Source: a virus
Direction: 5' to 3' (one strand)
IMG/VR virus record: IMGVR_UViG_3300009441_000020
Location: 1 to 32,680 of that record
DNA length: 32,680 nt
The notes beneath the pieces are model-generated. The model worked only from the letters and a program-made list of their open reading frames with translations, had not been told where the DNA came from and searched no databases. The position numbers and the translations under genes are program-made. Shown here piece after piece: positions 14,785 through 23,080 of this stretch; position 1 is the stretch's first letter; each line of letters starts with the position of its first letter.

Positions 14785-16596
14785 TTACCAAGCGTAATCA
14801 AAAGATTCAATTTTATTAACACCATCTTTGATACGTTTTGCATAGTTTTTAACTTCTCTTTGGTACCATGATTCAGATGAACCAAATCTTTTTTCAGATT
14901 CTGCATCTTGTTGAACATAATCAACATATCTAGAATAATCATCTAAAATACTTGACATGTGGTTAGAAGCATCCTTCATTTTTACGTGATTACCTTTTCT
15001 GTTAGTTCCAATAGAGATTTCTCCGTATTTGGTCTTTTCACCTTTAGATAAACCATCTTTAATTTGTTGAGTTAATGTATCAATAGCATCTGCGACCATT
15101 TTATCTAATGGTAATGTAGCAGCTTTAGTTGCTAATATCTGTTCGTATCTTGTCTTGTTTTCTTGTTTAAAATCAGCATGTGATTTAAATGCTGCAGCTC
15201 CTGATTTTGCTAACGCTCTATCATTTCTTTTGTTTGTAGTTGAATACTTTTGTTGTAATAACTCAACATTAATAACAATAGCTCTATCTGCAACTTCAGC
15301 AATTCTTTTTACATTGTAAAGTCCAGTTGCATCCCATCCTTTGTATTTTTTACCGATACCAATAGAGTCAGTTGGATTATTACCTACAATTTTAAGGTTT
15401 CTATCATCGTTTTTTCTACTACTATATCTACTAGATGATGTCCAAGTTTGATCATAAAATTTATTACCACCTGAAGTAACTGCTAATAAGTAACCTCCAC
15501 CTGGAATAGTTTGATTAGACCTATACCCATCTTGCGGTGCATGTGGGTTTTCTTTCTCATTATCTGAGATATAAAAAACGATAGTGTTTGTTTGTTTTGC
15601 TTTATACGCTGTTTGTGGATCGGTACTGATAATATCTTCATCTTGTACTTTATCCATAGCAACTTTAGTAGAACCATAAAAAGCTTTAGCTAAATGTTTA
15701 TCTAGTTTGCCATTAGTTCCCATAAATAATTGAGCAAGTCTCTGTGAGCCGAATGCTTCAGTAATCATAGATCCAACTTTAACTGTAAATGTTCCGTTAG
15801 ACTCTTCGATATAATCTGCAAGGCCTGCATCGTCCCAGCCGTTTTCAGATGCTAATACTTTTTCTAGATCCTTTCTATCTCCAGTTAATTCAACTTCTGG
15901 CCATCCGCTTGGTCCTTCGTTGTCAATGACTTCCATTGTAACTTTATGTTTCTTAAGTAATTTTGTTAAGATTTTAGATCCTGGATCGATAGCATCCATC
16001 ACTACAGTTGCTTCGTTTAATGATCCTACGAAGTCACTGAATGATTCGAATACAAATTGATTTTTCATATTTTTGTTTGTTTTATTTTCTTTTACTAGTC
16101 GTGGGTTTTTATTAAGAAGTTCTTCCATGTCTATTTCTGTAAGTGCCATGAAGCTATCTTCACCGTATTTTTTAGCTAATCTATCAGCCTTCTTAACGTC
16201 AATAACTCTAATTAGTTCATCATATGATAAAGTTGCAATTCCAAATTCTCCAAAGAATTCTTCGGCGTTTGCATTTGCTACTTTAAAAGCGGATGCTTTT
16301 TCATTTACTGGTACTAACTTGTTAAGAACTTTTCTACCCGTTTTAGAAAGTGTAATACCTTCTTCGCTGACATTAAAATAAGAAGAATTTCTTCTTAACC
16401 ATCTCGTTGAATCAGTTGTCATTTCTCTAACAATAAAATTAAATTCATCTTGAGTAACTTTACCATCTTTGATAGCTTCTAATACCTTGTTTCTGATTTT
16501 AGCAGCTTTACCAACAGTTCTTGCCGGGTGATTATCGGTGTATTTTCTCTTAACCGTGATGTTTCTTTCTTCTAGTGGTTCTTCGTTAATGTCCAT
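14785..16596 (-). CDS. Modular internal head protein precursor with internal CTS and cleavage sites (603 aa)
   Basis: Four segments can be separated. Residues 1-176 form a helical region with a winged-helix-like part (YFNVSEEGITLSKTGRKVLNKL). At Met177 a CTS-like module begins, MKNQFVFESFSDFVGSLNE/A. Residues 197-275 repeat the 'KHKVTMEV...WPEVELTGDRKDLEKVL' module found in the 577-aa protein. After GSMITE/AFGSQ (residue 280) comes the ~320-aa domain shared with the 353-aa gene downstream. The codons just before Met177 spell AAAATAAAACAAACAAAAAT, a typical leader of this phage, so an old intergenic region appears to be translated in frame. A second start at 16068 (427 aa) is therefore plausible. 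A promoter-like 22-mer lies just upstream. Confidence 0.8.
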   Translation of the reverse strand: MDINEEPLEERNITVKRKYTDNHPARTVGKAAKIRNKVLEAIKDGKVTQDEFNFIVREMTTDSTRWLRRNSSYFNVSEEGITLSKTGRKVLNKLVPVNEKASAFKVANANAEEFFGEFGIATLSYDELIRVIDVKKADRLAKKYGEDSFMALTEIDMEELLNKNPRLVKENKTNKNMKNQFVFESFSDFVGSLNEATVVMDAIDPGSKILTKLLKKHKVTMEVIDNEGPSGWPEVELTGDRKDLEKVLASENGWDDAGLADYIEESNGTFTVKVGSMITEAFGSQRLAQLFMGTNGKLDKHLAKAFYGSTKVAMDKVQDEDIISTDPQTAYKAKQTNTIVFYISDNEKENPHAPQDGYRSNQTIPGGGYLLAVTSGGNKFYDQTWTSSSRYSSRKNDDRNLKIVGNNPTDSIGIGKKYKGWDATGLYNVKRIAEVADRAIVINVELLQQKYSTTNKRNDRALAKSGAAAFKSHADFKQENKTRYEQILATKAATLPLDKMVADAIDTLTQQIKDGLSKGEKTKYGEISIGTNRKGNHVKMKDASNHMSSILDDYSRYVDYVQQDAESEKRFGSSESWYQREVKNYAKRIKDGVNKIESFDYAW

Positions 16597-16602
16597 GTTT
16601 TA

Positions 16603-16627
16603 ATGTTATTATTTTATTATATATTCT
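16603..16627 (-). promoter_or_regulatory. Putative late promoter, copy A (22-bp shared element)
   Basis: The minus-strand core AATATATAATAAAATAATAA lies 10-30 nt before the ATG at 16596 and straddles the stop codon of the upstream gene. Twenty-two bases (16603-16624) are identical to 21533-21554, which has the same gene-end/gene-start position. T4 late promoters have only a TATAAATA -10 box, and this AT box with no -35 would fit that logic. Confidence 0.5.
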
Positions 16628-18464
16628 TAATAAATTGGTCGAATGTCATTGTCTCTATTTCAGATTCTGTTAAAACGCCCATCGAATCTTCTAATTTTGA
16701 TTTTAATTCTTTATACATTTTATGTAAAGGTGTTGGTGTTAGCTTCTTAAACAACTTCTCATCACCGTCTAACATTGCATTTCTAACTTGTGTTGCTGAA
16801 ATATTATTGCCAGTTCTTGGAATCTCATATAATCCAAAATCAGGTCTTACACCAAGATCTTCTCTATAAGTATCTTTATTTACTTGAAACCCATAAGTCT
16901 TCATTCTATCACTTCCTGTTCCCCATAATACTGGTTCATATTTTGGCCTCATTGCATTAAACATAGTATCAATACCGCCAGTTGGTATTACGAAAACTTC
17001 TTCGATTGGATATTTAGATTTTAAAGATTTAATCATTTCTACTTGAGTGTCCTCGTCATAAGGTCTCTTAAATGCATCTTCTTTCTTTTTAGTCTTAGAT
17101 TTAACTAAGAATATAACTACTGGATATCCGTTTTGTTTATGTATAGCTTCAACAACTTTAACATGACCTAATGTAAATGGTTGAAATCTTCCAACGAACA
17201 TGTTTACTAATTTAGTACCTTGTTCTGGATAATCCACTTTAAGTGCTTCTAAGACTGGTGATTCAGTATATTGTAATTTTTGATTTAATAAGTATGCTTT
17301 AAAATTCATAACATCACTTTCATTTGTTTTTGACATTACAACTGCTTCTATAGTATCAACAATATCATTGATTTGATTCATTAAATCTTTATTAATAATA
17401 TCTGTTTCTTTGTTTCTTCTTTTTCTAAAACTACCCAATGTAATTTTAAATAATTCAGATAATACTTTATTTTGTACTAATGATACAGTTTTTTCGTTTG
17501 ATATAAATGCAGGATTAAGTTCAAATCCTCTATTGTCAGAAAAATCTGCTGAATCAAAATTAGCGCCTATATATTTTGGTGCATTCTTCTGAACATATTC
17601 GTTAAATAATATTGATATCAGCTCAATATATCTTAAATCTGGTTCTTCTTCTTCAAGTGACACATCTTTCAAGTCAAAGCTTGTAATGTATTCTACTAAA
17701 TCCAGAATTGATATTTGGTACATATCAGAAGGTTGCCTAGGTTCTTGTTGTTTTCTATCAAAACGCTCTAGTTTAAAACTCTTAGGATTTTTACCTTCAT
17801 AAAAGTTCAATATCAATCCATCTATGTCGGTGTCTAATGTTGTGTTTAATGCTGGATTATTAAGACCATTATTAAATATGTTGTAAATAGATCTAGTAAA
17901 AGATTGATCTTTGTATCTTAATGAGAAATCAGAATCTGACATACCTAAAAGAGATATTAAGTCATCTTTTTGGTTAGATTGTAATTTACCTTGAAATATG
18001 ATCGGTGGTCTTTGTACACCCAATGTATCTGCCCACTTGTTTAAAACTTGTGGATCTCTAATTACCTTTTTGATTTGTGTTAAATCATTAGGGTTTAATA
18101 CTTGTATATGTGTTAATATTAAATTGTTTTTAGGAAGTGTTTCATATTCTATGTCTACTGTTTTGTTTTCGATCATGTAATCGAAACCAAACTTCCAATC
18201 CAATGGCATGTCTTCTGTTACTTCACTTAATATGGTACCAAAATATTTAATACCATTTTCATAGTATTTAACCATAGTTCTATCAATTCTATCCATAGAA
18301 TATTTAGAACCACTTTTAAAGTATTCAAAACCTGTATTTGTTTTCTTTACGTGGAAAGAAGACGCTTGTATTTTTTCAGATACAACACATGGTAATTCTA
18401 ATATTGACATAAAGTCGTTAATATTAGTTTCTTTAAAGTATGTTCTTAAATTTTGTAATGCCAT
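16617..18464 (-). CDS. Ligase-type nucleotidyltransferase fused to NMN-adenylyltransferase-like domain (615 aa)
   Basis: N-terminal ~280 residues: an RNA/DNA-ligase-type nucleotidyltransferase, with motif I VSEKIQASSFHV (likely nucleotidyl-lysine Lys31), a motif III-like FGFDYMI, motif IV DIDGLILNF and motif V KSFKLERF. A helical linker follows. From about residue 440 there is an HxGH-superfamily nucleotidyltransferase of the NadM/NadR NMNAT type, with GRFQPFTLGHVKVVEAI, then GTGSDRM and ISATQVRNAM (the ISxTxxR motif). Such an enzyme joins NMN and ATP into NAD. The fusion puts NAD formation and an adenylation/ligation domain in one chain. It lies 11 nt upstream of a related ligase-like gene's stop and within the internal-protein operon. 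It lacks an N-terminal CTS, but the C-terminus (TMTFDQFIKNI) resembles one. Confidence 0.75.
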   Translation of the reverse strand: MALQNLRTYFKETNINDFMSILELPCVVSEKIQASSFHVKKTNTGFEYFKSGSKYSMDRIDRTMVKYYENGIKYFGTILSEVTEDMPLDWKFGFDYMIENKTVDIEYETLPKNNLILTHIQVLNPNDLTQIKKVIRDPQVLNKWADTLGVQRPPIIFQGKLQSNQKDDLISLLGMSDSDFSLRYKDQSFTRSIYNIFNNGLNNPALNTTLDTDIDGLILNFYEGKNPKSFKLERFDRKQQEPRQPSDMYQISILDLVEYITSFDLKDVSLEEEEPDLRYIELISILFNEYVQKNAPKYIGANFDSADFSDNRGFELNPAFISNEKTVSLVQNKVLSELFKITLGSFRKRRNKETDIINKDLMNQINDIVDTIEAVVMSKTNESDVMNFKAYLLNQKLQYTESPVLEALKVDYPEQGTKLVNMFVGRFQPFTLGHVKVVEAIHKQNGYPVVIFLVKSKTKKKEDAFKRPYDEDTQVEMIKSLKSKYPIEEVFVIPTGGIDTMFNAMRPKYEPVLWGTGSDRMKTYGFQVNKDTYREDLGVRPDFGLYEIPRTGNNISATQVRNAMLDGDEKLFKKLTPTPLHKMYKELKSKLEDSMGVLTESEIETMTFDQFIKNI

Positions 18465-18474
18465 ATTATATTGT

Positions 18475-19758
18475 TTATCTTCCGTATTTGATAATACCCA
18501 TAAGCTGATTTATAGCAGCGAATGTGCCTGTTAATTTAAATGTCTTACCTTTATATACAAATACTAATCCTTCAGTAGGTATAATAGATTCAACACCTCC
18601 GATTCTATCTAATCTTGCAAGTTCTGCTTCAACCTTTTCTATGGCTTTTATATCTCCGCCCTTTCTAAGTTTATCAGCTTCTGTTCTAATTTGATCATGT
18701 AATCTCTGTGCCTCAGCATCAGGATTGGCAGCAACAAAATTACTTGCATTTTTAAGAATAACGCTTCCTAGTTCTAAGAATAAATCCTCAAATGGTCTAA
18801 TGTTTTCTTTATATTTTTTAGCAACGTCCTCTTTATCGAACTTCTTAATAATAGCTGCTTTATCTTTTCCTAACTCTTTATCTAATGATCTTAAATTAAG
18901 TGTCTTTTTGTCAGCATACGCCCATCTTAATAATAAACCTTCTTTAAAGTCTTGTGATAAGTCTGGGAAATTAATATCTATTTGTTCTCTCCACCACATT
19001 TCGTGATATCTTGAAACCTCATCGGCATCTGTTAAATTATACCTAGCTCTTAGTACTTCTACTTTCTTTACAAACTTTTCTTTGTTCTTTTCAAAATCAA
19101 GATCCTTACCTAATTTAATAATTTGTGGAGGGATTATAGTAAATGTTTTACCTACATTTTTCTTAAGATCTGATAAAGCCTTTGTAATTGATTTAGCATA
19201 CTTAGTTTCTTCTCCTATGATATTACCTTCGCCGTCTGTTATTTTAATTCCATGAAACTGAATAATGTCTCTGTCATAATAGATAACGTTTGGATTTTTA
19301 GAGTAAATAAGCTCCATATTCATGAAGTTCAGTCCGTTATCGAATGCCTCTAAATCTTTAGATGAGAGTGATGATAAAGCGTCTGATAGATCTGTTGCTG
19401 CAAAGATATATGTTTCTTCGACCAATTTAGATGCGTGACCAGTGAACATTGAAATGATACCATTAAGGTCTAATGGATTTTTCATTTGTCCTTTGTTTCT
19501 GGCAAACATTGCTTGACCATCTTTTACAGTAACAAATAAGTTTTGACCATCTGTTTTTTCAGTAGGCTCTTCTTCAAAGTTTAATTCACCAGATAGTCCA
19601 GCTTCTATTAAATTTTTAAAATCACCAAATGTAAGTGATTTGTCATCAAACGGATGTTTCATGTGCCCTGCAGCACCACCTTCTAGAATCAATGATTCTC
19701 GTATATTGATGTGCAAACCTTCTGTTACAAACTGTTCAAACTTATTATAAATCTTCAT
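18475..19758 (-). CDS. Ligase-type nucleotidyltransferase with capsid-targeting N-terminus (427 aa)
   Basis: Begins MKIYNKFEQFVTE/GLHIN, very close to the T4 internal-protein leader, with a second candidate cleavage LILE/GG at residue 26. The body has covalent nucleotidyltransferase motifs: motif I EKTDGQNLFV (Lys68, in the KxDG form), an arginine in MFARNKG (motif Ia-like), motif III FMNMELIY (Glu149), motif IV EGLVFVYKG (Glu396) and motif V TFKLTG (Lys408). Members of this superfamily adenylate themselves and then seal nicked DNA or RNA or cap RNA. A C-terminal OB fold is not evident, which fits RNA ligases better than classical DNA ligases. If the N-terminus works as in T4, the enzyme is packed in the head and enters the cell with the genome. 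Confidence 0.75.
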   Translation of the reverse strand: MKIYNKFEQFVTEGLHINIRESLILEGGAAGHMKHPFDDKSLTFGDFKNLIEAGLSGELNFEEEPTEKTDGQNLFVTVKDGQAMFARNKGQMKNPLDLNGIISMFTGHASKLVEETYIFAATDLSDALSSLSSKDLEAFDNGLNFMNMELIYSKNPNVIYYDRDIIQFHGIKITDGEGNIIGEETKYAKSITKALSDLKKNVGKTFTIIPPQIIKLGKDLDFEKNKEKFVKKVEVLRARYNLTDADEVSRYHEMWWREQIDINFPDLSQDFKEGLLLRWAYADKKTLNLRSLDKELGKDKAAIIKKFDKEDVAKKYKENIRPFEDLFLELGSVILKNASNFVAANPDAEAQRLHDQIRTEADKLRKGGDIKAIEKVEAELARLDRIGGVESIIPTEGLVFVYKGKTFKLTGTFAAINQLMGIIKYGR

Positions 19759-19779
19759 AAGATATGTATCTTGTTTTAT

Positions 19780-21513
19780 TTAAGCTCCTAGTGAACTAGT
19801 TAACATACCGGCAGCAGTACCATAATCTCCATCTGCTTTTGCTAATATTCCGTCAATTACTTTTTTTGCTTTTGCTTCGTCAAACTCTTCTCCAAATGCT
19901 TGTTTTAAAACAGTATTTGCGTATTCGTTAAACTCTTCGTCAGATTTAATTTCTGCTTCAGTTATTACTGATTCATACGCATCTTCATGATCATCGATAG
20001 AATCCGGTCCCCATATATCAGCTAAAACCTTTTCAATATCTTTTCTTTTACCAGTTAATTTAACTTCTGGGTAACCATGGTCTCCTTCTTCTTTTTCAAC
20101 TTCCATTTTAACCTTGTTCTTCTTTAAAGATTTAGTTAAAGGTATATGTTTAGTTGGGTGGATACCATCATCGTTTCCAAATTCTATACCTGAAAGAGAT
20201 GCTTCAGTTATTACTGATTCTTTAACAAATATTGCTTCTTTATCACTATATCCAGGTTCTAATGAAAGTCCGTGTTTTTTCATTAATGATTTGTATTTAT
20301 CAACGTTATTAATAAATTCAATAGCAACGTCATCCATATCGCTTGGATCTGTATTTAGAAATCCTGTATAATCATCGTGTTTTTTATCAAATTGATAGTC
20401 TTTAGAAATCATTGTTAAGAACGCATTAACTTCTGATTTACCTTCAGTAATTACTGATTCTTCAATTTGTGCCGATTCTGACATATTGAATGCATTTAAT
20501 AAAGATTGTCCTGTAGCTTCTTGTTTAATACTTTCTAAATACAGTGCAGTACCTTCAACTATTCCAATACCTGACCATCCAGCAGCATTTGCTATATCTG
20601 AATAATATTGATCTAATATTCTTTTAGTTGTTGTAGCTCCAATTTTAATGAAATAATTTCCTAAACCTGGCATTTTAATTTCAAAACTGCCAATGTTACC
20701 TTTAATATTCTTAGAAATTACAAAACCTTCTCTTGAAAAGTTTGCATCTTCCATCGCTTGTTCAAATAAGTATTTGATACATCCTAATTCACCTTGTAGT
20801 GACATAGCACCAAAATCAGTTAATCTCTTTGCAAATAAGTTTCTATATACTGTAAGTACTTTTTTAGCATCTCTTTTGTATTCTACCTTAATAGCTTCAT
20901 TTACAGAAACTGATAAAGATTCAAATGCTGGTTGTAATTCAGTACCTGCATAAACATCTGCCATTAACCATTCTTTGTTGGCTTCGTCCCATAAATATAC
21001 ATATTCTGCTCCATCATTGCTAGCATCTTTTATGTATTTTTTTACATCTGCAATACTACCCTTAAGGTTTTTAGAACCATCTTTATAGAAGTTCATTTTA
21101 TCTGGAGTAGCCTCTAATCCGGATGAATTACCACCCTTAATTACAGCATCTACGTTTTTGCCGGCTTTATATCCTTTTTTAATAAGAGGTAATACATTTT
21201 CTGGGTAAGAATCATAATGAGTGTAAATAGAAACAATGTTTCCTTTCTTATCAATTTTACCAAATTGTCCTCTTGTTCCTTCTTCAATTAACGCAACAGA
21301 TTCACTAATTTCTGTTCCTCTTAATTTATTGAAGAATTCAGGTTTTTGATCTTCTGTTAGCTCTTTAATAGAAGTAACATTAAACTCAGCTAATAAATTT
21401 TTAAATGTTTCAGCTTCATCAGATCTCTTAGTAGAGTTGTCTTCTTCTACTTGTCTAGTCTGTGTGATCTTAACTTCAGTAGAAAACTGATCAAATGATT
21501 TTAATTTGTGCAT
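19780..21513 (-). CDS. Internal head polyprotein with CTS and repeated ESVITE cleavage linkers (577 aa)
   Basis: Starts MHKLKSFDQFSTE/V, a CTS-like module. The chain is divided by repeated short linkers: ESVALIEE/G (71-79), SVSVNE/A (201-207), ESVITE/G (352-358), ESVITE/A (432-438) and ESVITE/A (514-520). T4 gp21 cuts after Glu in (L/I)xE, so each is a plausible site. Segments: 80-206 (FGKIDKKGNIVSIYTHYDSYP..., a beta-rich phage domain), 207-357 (a helical then Gly-rich domain), 358-437, 438-519 (the KVKMEV...PEVKLTGKRKDIEKVL module shared with the 603-aa protein) and 520-577. Its layout suggests several mature proteins packaged from one precursor. It is the first gene of its operon, 33 nt after UvsW. 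Confidence 0.75.
   Translation of the reverse strand: MHKLKSFDQFSTEVKITQTRQVEEDNSTKRSDEAETFKNLLAEFNVTSIKELTEDQKPEFFNKLRGTEISESVALIEEGTRGQFGKIDKKGNIVSIYTHYDSYPENVLPLIKKGYKAGKNVDAVIKGGNSSGLEATPDKMNFYKDGSKNLKGSIADVKKYIKDASNDGAEYVYLWDEANKEWLMADVYAGTELQPAFESLSVSVNEAIKVEYKRDAKKVLTVYRNLFAKRLTDFGAMSLQGELGCIKYLFEQAMEDANFSREGFVISKNIKGNIGSFEIKMPGLGNYFIKIGATTTKRILDQYYSDIANAAGWSGIGIVEGTALYLESIKQEATGQSLLNAFNMSESAQIEESVITEGKSEVNAFLTMISKDYQFDKKHDDYTGFLNTDPSDMDDVAIEFINNVDKYKSLMKKHGLSLEPGYSDKEAIFVKESVITEASLSGIEFGNDDGIHPTKHIPLTKSLKKNKVKMEVEKEEGDHGYPEVKLTGKRKDIEKVLADIWGPDSIDDHEDAYESVITEAEIKSDEEFNEYANTVLKQAFGEEFDEAKAKKVIDGILAKADGDYGTAAGMLTSSLGA
19954..20463 (-). repeat. Three dispersed copies of the ESVITE-encoding linker
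   Basis: Near-identical ~18-nt segments (GAATCAGTAATAACTGAAG and a one-base variant) occur near 19956, 20203 and 20446, each coding for ESVITE at a domain boundary. Their nucleotide-level conservation suggests duplication or shuffling of whole linker-plus-domain units. Recombination between them would delete single domains in frame. Confidence 0.8.
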
Positions 21514-21532
21514 AATATAGTTTATTTTTTAT

Positions 21533-21556
21533 ATGTTATTATTTTATTATATATCT
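21533..21556 (-). promoter_or_regulatory. Putative late promoter, copy B (22-bp shared element)
   Basis: The minus strand reads AGATATATAATAAAATAATA, overlapping the uvsW stop and preceding the polyprotein ATG (21513) by about 20-40 nt. It is identical over 22 bases to 16603-16624 and similar to 25975-25998. It would drive the internal-protein operon that ends at 12241. Confidence 0.5.
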
Positions 21557-23055
21557 CCTTCAAAATCTACATTTTTAATATCGTATTTAAACTTCTGTTC
21601 CCTGTAGATACGTTGCCTTTCTTTAGAATGTCGCATTAAGTAATTATCCCAATCTGGTGATGATAAATCATCTACAAAATCTATGATATTTACTGAGTCC
21701 TTTGAGCTATGTTGTCTAAGTCCACGGCCAATTGATTGTCTAATTATTACCTCAGATTTAAATGACTCTGTGAAAAATATGTTGTGTATTTTTTTAATAG
21801 AAATACCCGTTGAGAATGTACCATATGATGCAACAATAACAACTTCTTCGCCTGCCTCCATCTTTTTCTTATGTTCCTCTCTAATATCTTGATCAATTCC
21901 ACCATCAACATAATACACTTGCTTGTCACTTTCCTGTCTTAGTTTTTCATATATCTTTTTACCATGTTCAATGCGGTGAAATAACACTAAGCTATTACCT
22001 TTTACTCTAGAAATAATATTGGTTATAAAATTAAGCCTACCGATTGAATTGATCACATAGTTTTGTTCAAATTTAAAAACATCTTTACTTTCGTATCTAT
22101 TTTGTGACATTTCTCTAAATGCATCTTTAGTAGACTGTGGCGCATAATCCATTTTTATAATTTTAACCTTACATCCAGCAATAAATCCTTCGTTTTGTAA
22201 ATAGTTTGCACTTATCTCGGTGATCAATGGACCAGTGTATGCCATCAGTGTCAGTCTGTCTAATGTACCTTCTTTTGGAATTGTACCTGATAATCCATAC
22301 TTGTATTCTGCATTAACACATTTTTGTAATATAGTTTTAATAGACGCTGATTTAGCTTTATGTGTTTCATCTACAATAACTGCATCAAATTCTGCAAAAT
22401 AGGCCTTATCTTTTTTAACAAGAGATTGATACGTACCAATTACTACATTTCTGCCCGCTCTGATCTTTTGACCAGAATATATCTGCTGTACTTTGATATC
22501 TACTGCATTTCTATAGTTATAATCTAAGAAATCTTCGCTTGCTTGTACTACTAACGAAACATTAGGTACAATAAATAGAATTCTTTGTGCTTTTTGATGT
22601 TCTAATAGATATGTTACTGTTAAAAATGATATAAGTGTTTTACCGGCAGAAGTTGCTAGTTCACTTAAACATCTTTTAAATTTTAATATATTGAATGCTG
22701 CTTCGATTTGATAATCCCTAGGAGTAATCTCCGACTTGTCAAAGAACGCTAGTGCCCATTCTGTAAATTTTTCTTGGTTAATACTTGTGTCAAATATTTC
22801 TGTAATTCCATTCAGTTTAAACTCAAACTTATATTCCTTACATATACCCATAACTTCCCTCCATAGTCCAGAAGGAATCCACTTATCATCTTTAATATAT
22901 GAAACATATCCATCCCATAGGCCTTTCTTGACCAACGGGTTAAATCTCCATGACTCTATTCTCCTGTTAAGAGAAATATTGAGTTGTTCCAATTCTAATT
23001 CAGTTGCTTCATCAATACGTAACAACTGTTTGTTTTCAGTTAAACTAAGCTCCAC
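21547..23055 (-). CDS. uvsW: UvsW-like SF2 DNA/RNA helicase
   Basis: A 502-aa superfamily-2 helicase close in size to T4 UvsW. Motifs in order: PRDYQIEAA (Q/0), ATSAGKT (Walker A, 134-140), GTYQSL (Ib), VDETHKAKS (DExH, Asp229-His232), GLSGTIP (III), LVLFHRIEHGKKI (IV), FSTGISIKKIHNIFF (V) and QSIGRGLRQH (VI, arginine finger). The first ~100 residues form the UvsW-type N-terminal substrate-binding domain. T4 UvsW unwinds R-loops and branch-migrates recombination intermediates, and it shuts down origin-primed replication late. It follows the uvsY-like gene by 25 nt, matching the T4 uvsY/uvsW neighbourhood. Confidence 0.92.
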   Translation of the reverse strand: MELSLTENKQLLRIDEATELELEQLNISLNRRIESWRFNPLVKKGLWDGYVSYIKDDKWIPSGLWREVMGICKEYKFEFKLNGITEIFDTSINQEKFTEWALAFFDKSEITPRDYQIEAAFNILKFKRCLSELATSAGKTLISFLTVTYLLEHQKAQRILFIVPNVSLVVQASEDFLDYNYRNAVDIKVQQIYSGQKIRAGRNVVIGTYQSLVKKDKAYFAEFDAVIVDETHKAKSASIKTILQKCVNAEYKYGLSGTIPKEGTLDRLTLMAYTGPLITEISANYLQNEGFIAGCKVKIIKMDYAPQSTKDAFREMSQNRYESKDVFKFEQNYVINSIGRLNFITNIISRVKGNSLVLFHRIEHGKKIYEKLRQESDKQVYYVDGGIDQDIREEHKKKMEAGEEVVIVASYGTFSTGISIKKIHNIFFTESFKSEVIIRQSIGRGLRQHSSKDSVNIIDFVDDLSSPDWDNYLMRHSKERQRIYREQKFKYDIKNVDFEGDI

Positions 23056-23080
23056 ATTGTTAGAGCATTTTTATTCTTCG

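Noticed and set aside
13702-16596. ADP-ribosyltransferase identity (by analogy to T4 Alt) for the paralogous packaged domain
   Set aside because: No convincing R...STS...ExE arrangement can be read; similarity is limited to the packaging signal.
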